Below, piece by piece: positions 1 through 5,997 of a stretch of 64,000 bases of DNA. The notes under the pieces were generated by a model that saw only the letters and a list, made by a program, of their open reading frames with translations, had not been told where the DNA came from and made no database searches. Source of the stretch: DAIOEK01 sp963828285 (GTDB lineage Bacteria > Chloroflexota > Anaerolineae > Anaerolineales > Anaerolineaceae); NCBI GenBank assembly GCA_963828285.1, contig CAWHEB010000001.1, forward strand, positions 62,001-126,000. Reading direction: 5' to 3'. A program made the translations under genes and the position numbers. Every line of letters begins with the position of its first letter. Positions within the stretch are counted from its first letter, which is position 1.

Positions 1-637
1 CATGGGATACGACCAGAACCGTTCCGGGATAATTCCGCAGCCAGTTTTCCAACCATTCCAGCATCTGGGTATCCAGGTGATTGGTGGGTTCATCCAACAG
101 CAGGAGTTGGGGATGTTTTAGAAGCGCTTTTGCCAGCCCCAGGCGGGTCTTCTGTCCGCCGCTCAGGTGGCTGACCGGTGTATCCAGCGGAAAATGGGAC
201 AATCCCAACGCGGAGAGAATGCCAGGCATTTCCTGTTCCTGCCAGGCAGCCAGTTCCATTTGGCGCAGCAGGTCATCATATTCCTGCTGATAAGCAGGGT
301 GATCGAGCGATGCCATGACCTTGTGTGTGGCAGCCTCGAATTTAGCGGCGATTACCTCGACTGTGTTGCCGGATGGAGAGAGGAAGGTGGCGATAGTATC
401 TTGCTTGAGGAAGGGCATGTTCTGGGCGAGATAAGCCACGCTGGGATTTTGGACGGTGAAGCGGATGAGACCAGAATCGGGGGTTTCTTCCCCCGAGAGG
501 ATCTTCATCAGGGTGGTTTTTCCGCAGCCGTTGGGACCGATGAGGGCAAGGCACTCCCCGGGGTTGAGGGAGAAGGAGATATTGGATAGAACGGTATCTA
601 ATCCATAGGATTTGGTGATTTGATGAATTGTGAGCAT
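1..637 (-). CDS. ABC-F family ATPase (N-terminal ABC domain, cut by window edge)
   Basis: The first 212 codons of a soluble tandem-ABC protein are visible; the second ABC domain lies beyond base 1. Walker A is GPNGCGKTT at residues 34-42, followed by the signature LSGGQKTR and the Walker B stretch LLLLDEPTNHLD, whose 'NHLD' ending is typical of ABC-F proteins. No membrane segment is seen. ABC-F proteins bind the ribosomal E site and act as translation factors or protect against ribosome-targeting antibiotics. The start ATG (637-635) has an AAAGG Shine-Dalgarno at 650-646. It follows a leader containing a tiny ORF and a terminator, which favours an antibiotic-responsive member over a housekeeping EttA/Uup type, though the subfamily cannot be fixed from this half. 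Confidence 0.9.
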   Translation of the reverse strand, partial: MLTIHQITKSYGLDTVLSNISFSLNPGECLALIGPNGCGKTTLMKILSGEETPDSGLIRFTVQNPSVAYLAQNMPFLKQDTIATFLSPSGNTVEVIAAKFEAATHKVMASLDHPAYQQEYDDLLRQMELAAWQEQEMPGILSALGLSHFPLDTPVSHLSGGQKTRLGLAKALLKHPQLLLLDEPTNHLDTQMLEWLENWLRNYPGTVLVVSH

Positions 638-652
638 TGACTGACCTTTATC

Positions 653-682
653 AAAAGAAAAACCGAGGGCGTATGCCCTCGG
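653..682 (-). terminator. Intrinsic terminator/attenuator in the ABC-F leader
   Basis: Read on the minus strand, a perfect 8-bp GC-rich stem CCGAGGGC / GCCCTCGG (682-675 and 670-663) with a four-base loop is followed by TTTTTCTTTT. It lies between the small leader ORF and the ABC-F start codon, so it would stop transcription before the gene unless an alternative fold forms. A CTCGG segment at 712-708 could pair with the CCGAG of the 5' arm (682-678) as a short antiterminator. Confidence 0.8.
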
Positions 683-738
683 CTTGTTCGTTAAATAATC
701 TAAATATCCGAGATACACATCCCATAAGAGATCGATAT

Positions 739-759
739 TTATAGATCAGTCTTCGTCAT
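739..759 (-). CDS. Six-residue leader peptide MTKTDL upstream of ABC-F
   Basis: ATG-ACG-AAG-ACT-GAT-CTA-TAA follows a good Shine-Dalgarno (AAGGAG, 773-768) at normal spacing. It lies just downstream of an extended -10 promoter and upstream of the leader terminator. Leader peptides of this kind sense ribosome stalling in several antibiotic-resistance ABC-F and erm genes. That function is inferred here from the layout only; the peptide was not recognised as a known arrest sequence. Confidence 0.6.
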   Translation of the reverse strand: MTKTDL

Positions 760-785
760 GTAAAAACTCCTTACAAGTTTACTGG

Positions 786-794
786 ATTATAACA
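786..794 (-). promoter_or_regulatory. Extended -10 promoter of the ABC-F leader transcript
   Basis: TG-T-TATAAT reads on the minus strand from 794 to 786. The expected transcription start near 779 leaves only a short 5' end before the Shine-Dalgarno of the MTKTDL leader ORF. No convincing -35 box stands at 17 bp, as is common for extended -10 promoters. Confidence 0.6.
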
Positions 795-841
795 TATGAG
801 GGAAAAGTAGGAATGTCAGAAGGATCGAATAAATTACAAAG

Positions 842-859
842 TAATAATGAGAATTATTA
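842..859. promoter_or_regulatory. AT-rich inverted repeat resembling a Fur-family operator
   Basis: TAATAAT-GAGA-ATTATTA is a perfect 7-4-7 inverted repeat about 50 bp upstream of the ABC-F leader promoter and downstream of the Fur-family gene. Its TAAT/ATTA composition resembles Fur/PerR boxes, but the spacing differs from the 7-1-7 consensus, so the assignment is tentative. Confidence 0.35.
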
Positions 860-870
860 TGACACTCTCC

Positions 871-900
871 CCCATCCCCCTCCCGCAGGCGGAAGGGGGC
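871..900. repeat. REP-like GC-rich imperfect palindrome
   Basis: A CCCCCTCCCGC arm faces a CGGAAGGGGG arm around a short loop, and on the plus strand CTATTTTTATG follows. C-rich/G-rich palindromes of this style are often dispersed repetitive extragenic elements. Only one copy was noticed in the window, so the repeat assignment is by resemblance. Confidence 0.4.
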
Positions 901-907
901 TATTTTT

Positions 908-944
908 ATGAGGGTGGAAGTGCCACAGGCACTTCCACCCTCAT
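908..944. repeat. Perfect 17-bp palindromic hairpin
   Basis: A 17-bp perfect stem with a three-base loop (ACA) starts with ATGAGGGTGG and ends with CCACCCTCAT. It lies 8 bp from the REP-like palindrome, between two minus-strand genes. No T-run follows on either strand, so a simple intrinsic terminator is not obvious. It could be an mRNA-stabilising hairpin after the Fur-family gene or a short palindromic repeat. Confidence 0.6.
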
Positions 945-1029
945 TCTCCCGTTTCTTCCATGTCTTTTGTGAGAAGAATTCTAAATTATGAAAACTTGGA
1001 ATTTGAGTGGATCCGATGGTTCGTCATTA

Positions 1030-1416
1030 CTAAAGGCAATTTTTGCATAAACCGAACAGGATGAGGTGGTTGGTGGAGACCTTGAATCCCTCTTTTTGCT
1101 CGACCTGGCTGAAGAATTCGGATACGAATCCATGATCGATGGTACTGATATTCCCACAATTCTGACAGACAAGATGATGGTGGATTCCGTCTTCGAGGAT
1201 CTCATACACGGCTGAACCGGTCCCCATGTCTGAGATGGATACCAGACCAGATTTGCCCAGACGTTCAAGCGCACGATAGATGGTGGAAGGGTTGACAGCA
1301 GGCAGTTTGGGACGGATGGCAGCGTACATCTGCTGGGATGTCATGTGGGTGTGTTCTTTGGATAAGGTTTCGAGAATGATCTGATCAACGGATGAGGAAC
1401 GCATGCTTCCCTCCAA
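1030..1416 (-). CDS. Fur-family metal-responsive transcriptional regulator
   Basis: A 128-residue winged-helix repressor of the Fur superfamily (Fur, Zur, Nur, PerR). The DNA-recognition segment contains NPSTIYRALERLGKSGLV at about residues 42-59. The dimerisation half has GIHHHLVCQNCG, and two CxxC pairs (C84/C87 and C124/C127) should hold the structural zinc, with His residues at 79-81 available for the sensing site. It is divergent from a cobalt/nickel-type ECF transporter with about 80 bp between them, so a Ni/Co (Nur-like) or zinc-sensing role is plausible. The metal cannot be read from sequence. Initiation at the Met in position 5 is also possible. Confidence 0.9.
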   Translation of the reverse strand: MEGSMRSSSVDQIILETLSKEHTHMTSQQMYAAIRPKLPAVNPSTIYRALERLGKSGLVSISDMGTGSAVYEILEDGIHHHLVCQNCGNISTIDHGFVSEFFSQVEQKEGFKVSTNHLILFGLCKNCL

Positions 1417-1427
1417 AACGCAATTCT

Positions 1428-1455
1428 TTGCATCTGCAATTAGATGTACTATAAT
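1428..1455 (+). promoter_or_regulatory. cbiM promoter with overlapping inverted repeats
   Basis: A -35 box TTGCAT (1428-1433) and -10 box TATAAT (1450-1455) are 16 bp apart. Two inverted repeats overlap them: TTGCA-TC-TGCAA (1428-1439) covers the -35, and CATCT-GCAATT-AGATG (1431-1446) spans most of the spacer. These are natural operator candidates for the divergent Fur-family regulator. Confidence 0.55.
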
Positions 1456-1497
1456 CCTGCTATCTCAATTTTACTCGCTTTCCCTGGAGTGCCGTAG

Positions 1498-2460
1498 ATG
1501 TTGTTTTCCCCAGTCGCAAGTCCGCAGCAAATGCACATTCCGGATGGATTTTTGTCCATTCCGGTGTCCATCATTTTCTGGATTATCTCCATCCTGGCGA
1601 TTGGACTGGCATTGCGTAAGATCAGGGATGACCAGAACGAACAGGAAGTACCCTTGATGGGAGTGATGGCAGCAGCCATCTTCGCCGGGCAAATGCTCAA
1701 TTTCAGCATCACGGGAGGAACATCAGGACATTTACTCGGGGCAGCACTGGCAGTCATTCTGTTGGGTCCCTGGCGGGCAGTCTTGGTGATGACCACGGTG
1801 GTGTCTGTGCAGGCAATCCTCTTTCAGGACGGCGGCATTCTTGCATTAGGCGCTAATATTTTCAACATGGCAGTTGTGGGGGTGTTTGTATCCTACACGG
1901 TTTTTTCATTGTTGAGATCCTGGTTCAAAAGATTTTCATGGGGGTTGTCCGCAGCCGGGTTTACTGCTGCCTGGGCTTCGATCTTCATCGCGTCACTGGC
2001 TTGTGGATTGCAGTTATCACTCTCGGGCACTCTGCCGGCGAACATAGCCATACCAGCGATGGGACTGATCCACGCGTTGATCGGTGTGGGGGAAGGACTG
2101 ATCACAGTAGGCGCACTAAATTTTATTCGAGCCAGCCGGAAAGATTTATTGACAAGAAAAGGTGAACCAATACCGCTGCACAAGGGTTTGGTTTTTGGTG
2201 GTTTATCCACTTCCGCGGTGCTGGTTTTCCTCTCACCGCTAGCGTCCACGCACCCGGATGGACTCGAATGGGTAGCTGAACAGAATGGTTTTTTGGCTGC
2301 AGCGACAGAATCGTTTTATCGGATTCTCCCAAATTATTCAATCCCGGGAATGAACAATCCCACCATTTCAACGGTAGCAGCGGGATTGATCGGGATCGTT
2401 GTGGTATTTCTGGTTGTTAAAAGCGTTGGCAGAACACAGGATGATGAAAACCTTGACTGA
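1498..2460 (+). CDS. cbiM: CbiM-type cobalt/nickel ECF substrate-binding membrane protein with C-terminal PDGLE (CbiN-like) domain
   Basis: Polytopic S component of a Co/Ni ECF transporter. The motif MHIPDGFLS begins at residue 12 of the longest reading. In studied CbiM/NikM proteins the second-residue His and the free N-terminus bind the metal, so the ATG at 1531 may be the mature or true start. However, the only clear Shine-Dalgarno (GGAG, 1485-1488) serves the ATG at 1498. The core has several hydrophobic helices (roughly residues 15-215). The C-terminal part carries a CbiN-like segment, STHPDGLEWVAEQNGF, then a final helix, making this a CbiM-CbiN-type fusion. It is followed after 14 bp by cbiQ and then cbiO. 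Confidence 0.9.
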   Translation: MLFSPVASPQQMHIPDGFLSIPVSIIFWIISILAIGLALRKIRDDQNEQEVPLMGVMAAAIFAGQMLNFSITGGTSGHLLGAALAVILLGPWRAVLVMTTVVSVQAILFQDGGILALGANIFNMAVVGVFVSYTVFSLLRSWFKRFSWGLSAAGFTAAWASIFIASLACGLQLSLSGTLPANIAIPAMGLIHALIGVGEGLITVGALNFIRASRKDLLTRKGEPIPLHKGLVFGGLSTSAVLVFLSPLASTHPDGLEWVAEQNGFLAAATESFYRILPNYSIPGMNNPTISTVAAGLIGIVVVFLVVKSVGRTQDDENLD

Positions 2461-2474
2461 ACTTTGGGGTAGGT

Positions 2475-3265
2475 TTGCACGAACTCTATAAACATCAGAT
2501 CAGCCGGCTGCACAAGTGCGATGCGAGGGTGAAGATCCTTTTTACACTGGCAGCCATTGTTGGGATCAATGTCGTCCCAATAAATGCGTGGTCCGCTTAT
2601 ATTCTTTTTTTCACGCTGATCATATCCCTCGGAATCATCTCCCGGGTGGGATTAACAGTCATTCTCAAGCGCAGCCTGATGGTGATTCCGATCCTGATCG
2701 CAGCTCTGCCTGTGCTTTTTCTACCAGATGGAACAACAGACCCCGGTTATTATCTTCCAGAGTTACAGATCGGCATTTTCTCGCATGGAGTAATTCGGTT
2801 TGCCAGTATCGCCATCCGGGCGTGGATATCCGTACAATTTGCTGTGCTATTCAGCGCAACTACACAGTTCAATGAGATGTTAGCCGGATTTCGCGGTTTG
2901 CATATCCCCAAAGTGCTGGTGGCAGTGTTCGGGTTGATGTGGCGGTATCTATTTTTGATGGCGGACGAAGCTGGGAAGTTGATACGAGCGCGCGCCAGCA
3001 GAAGTCCAGAAGCTGTTGGGAGAAGGTATACTGGGGGGAGTATCCTGTGGAGGGCAGAGTCACAGGAGGAATGGCAGGCAGCCTGTTTTTGCGATCACTG
3101 GAACGCAGTGAGCGGGTTTATTCGGCCATGGTTGCACGGGGGTATAACGGTGAAGTCCTTGTGATCGAATCCCCAAAGCTGAAATCGAAGGATATGGAGA
3201 TGTTAATAACTGGATCCGTGCTGTTAGTATTGATCATTGTGGTTGGTTTTCTCACTGGAGTGTAA
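2475..3265 (+). pseudogene. cbiQ: CbiQ-type ECF transmembrane coupling protein, frameshifted
   Basis: Starts with TTG (HELYKHQISRLHKCDARVK) behind a GGGGTAGG ribosome-binding site. The first ~190 codons give a multi-helix EcfT/CbiQ protein that couples CbiM to the ATPase. Near 3050-3065 the conserved text moves to another frame: the first frame ends the family-like 'GGSILWRAES', and the +1-shifted frame continues 'GRVTGGMAGSLFLRSLERSERVY'-type sequence (printed here in part: TGGMAGSLFLRS) through ARGYNGE and a last helix to 3265. One single-base indel restores the full protein. It is either a pseudogene or a sequence error. Confidence 0.8.
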
Positions 3266-3976
3266 ATGGCAGGGTACATCATTGAAATTGAAAATCTATC
3301 TTATGCCTATCCTGATGGCACAAACGCGCTTATAGGTATCAACCTCACGGTGATGCCGGGTGAAAAGGTAGCGCTGGTCGGAGCGAACGGCGCCGGAAAA
3401 TCCACGCTGCTGCTGCACCTGAATGGAATATTGATCGGCGCAGGAACCATTCACATTGGCGGGTTGAATGTAGAGAAACGAATCTGAGGAATATCCGCGG
3501 TATGGTGGGGGTTGTGTTTCAGAACCCGGATGACCAGTTGTTTTCACCCACAGTATTTGAGGATGTGGCCTACGGATTGATCTATCATGGTGAGAGCCAT
3601 CAAACCATCCACCAAAAAGTGGATCAGGCGTTGCTGGATGTTGGCTGAGATAAAGATTATGAGGTCGGAATCCATATCACCTGAGTGGTGGCGAGAAGAA
3701 ACGGATTGCCATTGCAACGGTGCTGTCGATGAGATCCCCAGATACTGGTGTTTGATGAACCGACTGCAGTCTTGGATCCGCGGTCAAGGCGGGAGTTGAT
3801 CGAGCTGATCGAGACACTTGATCATACCGTGGTCATCGCCACGCATGATCTGGATCTGGTAACGAAGATTACTCCACGGATGGTGGTGATGAACGCGCGG
3901 AAGAATTGTTGCCGATGGGAAAACTGGGGAATTGCTGAAGGATGCTAAATTATTGTTAGCTAATGGATTGTGTTGA
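3266..3976 (+). pseudogene. cbiO: CbiO-type ECF ATPase, multiply frameshifted
   Basis: Immediately follows cbiQ. The first 70 codons are clean, with Walker A GANGAGKST. Family text then hops between frames: GMVGVVFQNPDDQLFSPTVF (from about 3500), the signature LSGGEKKRIAIATVLSMR (about 3681-3735), and Walker B LVFDEPTAVLDP with the H-loop VVIATHDLDLVTK (3745-3870). It ends in DAKLLLANGLC before TGA at 3976. At least five breaks, including in-frame TGA codons, separate these blocks, so no functional ATPase can be translated as written. The end overlaps the convergent toroid gene by about 17 bp. Confidence 0.8.
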
Positions 3977-4934
3977 TCCGCTCGAGGATGCACCATGCGG
4001 ACAATGTCAGCCAGCGTGAAGGCTCTTTCTTCTGTCCGAATTCCCAATCAGACCAGGCAGTCCAGACCGATTCAGGAGTGAATTTCCCTTCCGAATCCAT
4101 TTTTGATCGAAGAATGTCCACCATATCGAGCAATCGAGGATCCGATCTGGTCCAATCGAAATCTGGTAAGCACATCCAACACATGCATCAGATCGTACCA
4201 GATGAAAGGTAGCTTGAGCTTGCTGAAATCTGTCCCCATATAAAATATATACGGGTGATAATTTAGCCTGTTTTCCCAGGCGTGCAAAAGACTCTCCACA
4301 CCAACTCGGGCGTTGAATTCATATCGGGGATCGTTTAATTCCGCGAGACCTTCAGCATGCCAAGGTTGGCATCGGGACAGGGATCATCCTTTCGACCAGG
4401 TCCGCGCCAGGTACCCAATGCTTTTGACACGGCACATGGCCAGCCATTCTCGCGCTGAAGGGTCAGTAGATATTCCACTGCCTTTGTCACCCGGGGATCA
4501 TTCGATAATCCCAATTTGATCAGGGAATAAACGATTAAAGGTGCATCGCACAGCGCCCAGGCTCCTTCTTCATTGCCTGATCCGCCGTAATGGGTGGGGA
4601 TATTCATTGGGAGTTGGAATGGACCTTCTTCAGATTGCAGAGCGAGGATGCTGTCAACGATAGCTTTCATTCCAGGATCAGTCTGCTCGAAACCTATATC
4701 AGCCAGGAAATTGAGGCGATGAAAGGGCTGACCGGCACTCTTGTGACTGGAAATGACCTTCCCCGGCCAATCTTGCAGATCTGCAATGATTCGGGCGATT
4801 CTACTATCCGCGAGCATGGCACCGCGGGAAGCAATCACATTCGGATTTTGGAGCGGTTCATTAAGGAGAGTTACCCTGGTTTGATATTCGATCCAGGGTT
4901 CTCCGGATAACATCCAATCCACGGGTGGTTTCAT
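3960..4934 (-). pseudogene. Alpha/alpha-toroid (prenyltransferase/squalene-cyclase-like repeat) protein, frameshifted
   Basis: About 325 codons when three frames are joined. The first block (4934-4335) opens with MKPPVDWMLSGEPWIEYQTR and has toroid-style helix repeats with GPFQLPMN, GSGNEEGAWALCDAPL and LLTLQRENGWPC. The second (4299-about 4150) continues LLHAWENRLNYHPYIFYMGT and PFIWYDLMHVLDVL. The third (to 3960) ends WCILERINTIH. The WALCD-type and GxW motifs resemble squalene-cyclase/prenyltransferase repeats, but this is a stand-alone hypothetical family seen in Chloroflexota, and its substrate is unknown. It lies 4 bp downstream of the NusG paralogue on the same strand. Two indels break it. 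Confidence 0.6.
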
Positions 4935-4938
4935 TTTC

Positions 4939-5448
4939 TCAGTCCTTTTTTTTCTTGATACTCTTTTCAGGGATATCCAGCTTCAGGGCGTGTCCACGCA
5001 GGAGTTCGATCAGGATACGTACTCTTTCAGAACCGGATTGAGCTTTCTCAAATATTCCTTGATAGCCCTCGAACGGACCGTTAAGAATTTCAACCTTATC
5101 CCCAGGTGTGAAGATCCGTTGTTGTTTGCGCTCTGAAAAATCTTCGACCACCCGCTGCTTGATGGCGGCGATCAGCGGAGAGGGTACTTCTGCCGGACTA
5201 TGATCGAAGGAGACTAATCCTGCCGATCCTGGCATCCACTGAATGAGGTGAGCAGTGTCGGATGCTTCCAGGTCCAGATGGACGAATAAATAGCCGGGGA
5301 AATATGGGCGGGTTTTCCGGCTGCGTGGATTTACAGGTGTGACAACCAGAAAAGGGTAAAAATGCTCAATCGAATTGCGAGCTAATTGATCACGCAGGAA
5401 TTCTTCCTTATTCGGTTTGGAGTGAAGCGCATACCAGGAATGTGTCAT
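4939..5448 (-). CDS. NusG paralogue (RfaH/UpxY/LoaP-like antitermination factor)
   Basis: A 169-residue protein with an N-terminal NGN domain (WYALHSKPNKEEFLRDQL at 5-22, then RPYFPGYLFVHLDL) and a C-terminal KOW domain (FTPGDKVEILNGPFEGYQGI). NGN domains bind the RNA polymerase clamp; specialised paralogues let polymerase read through long operons for polysaccharides or natural products. It is divergent from the radical-SAM peptide locus and upstream of the 20-kb polysaccharide locus, which fits a dedicated RfaH/LoaP-like role rather than housekeeping NusG. That role is inferred from context. AAAGG upstream of the ATG serves as ribosome-binding site. Confidence 0.85.
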   Translation of the reverse strand: MTHSWYALHSKPNKEEFLRDQLARNSIEHFYPFLVVTPVNPRSRKTRPYFPGYLFVHLDLEASDTAHLIQWMPGSAGLVSFDHSPAEVPSPLIAAIKQRVVEDFSERKQQRIFTPGDKVEILNGPFEGYQGIFEKAQSGSERVRILIELLRGHALKLDIPEKSIKKKKD

Positions 5449-5680
5449 GAGATCAAGCCTTTACTCTGATCAAATCAAATAATCCATCCATTGTAGATCC
5501 ATTAATCTCCAATTATTTTCCAGTTGCATGGAATTGTCATTAATCGTACTCATCTAGGTTATCCACGTCAAGGATTGCGCAAAGAGGTCGATAATTTTAA
5601 TTAATCCTTCCTGTTATTATTGTTGGGAGGTCAATTTTGCTATGATAAAATTCAAGTACTTATTCATAAAGGATTTATTA

Positions 5681-5950
5681 ATGGCAGAACAGACAAAAAA
5701 ACCTTGGAAAAAGCCTGAAATTATTATCGTTGTCAGGAACCAACCTGAAGAGAGTGTTCTTGGTACTTGTAAGAACCCAAGCGCGGCGTTAGGACCAAGC
5801 TCTGCTAACTGCCAAGGTTACGGACATCGGTGTTATTCGAAGGAACAAAGTGAGTTAACCTCTCATATAATTAATTCAAGGCATTTTCATTCAAAACAAG
5901 TAATATTGAAATTGCCTGATGTTTTTTGTGTATCGGGGGACATTTATTAG
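5681..5950 (+). CDS. Putative RiPP precursor peptide 1
   Basis: An 89-residue peptide starting at ATG 5681 behind AAAGGA (5668-5673). An in-frame ATG at 5642 would add 13 residues. Leader: W9-K-K-P, a run of I/V residues, R19-N, then P22-E-E and V26-L ending at C30-K31. This leader aligns without gaps with precursor 2 (13 of 23 positions identical from the Trp to CK). The core has Cys 30, 44 and 51 in Gly/Ser/Asn/Pro-rich sequence (NPSAALGPSSANCQGYGHRC), followed by an unexpected ~38-residue tail with one more Cys (83). It lies directly upstream of the rSAM-kinase fusion. The product class is unknown; thioether or other Cys-based crosslinks are possible. Not a verified family name. Confidence 0.7.
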   Translation: MAEQTKKPWKKPEIIIVVRNQPEESVLGTCKNPSAALGPSSANCQGYGHRCYSKEQSELTSHIINSRHFHSKQVILKLPDVFCVSGDIY

Positions 5951-5997
5951 CTTTACATAAACCATCTTTTTTACTAAACCAAAAAATCAAGGGTACT

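Noticed and set aside
981..1274. 97-codon minus-strand ORF overlapping the Fur-family gene
   Set aside because: Overlaps the well-supported regulator in another frame and shows no coherent motifs.
3480..3960. Stop-codon recoding (TGA read through) in cbiO
   Set aside because: The breaks need frame changes as well as readthrough, and TAA/TAG stops occur in similarly broken genes, so recoding does not explain them.
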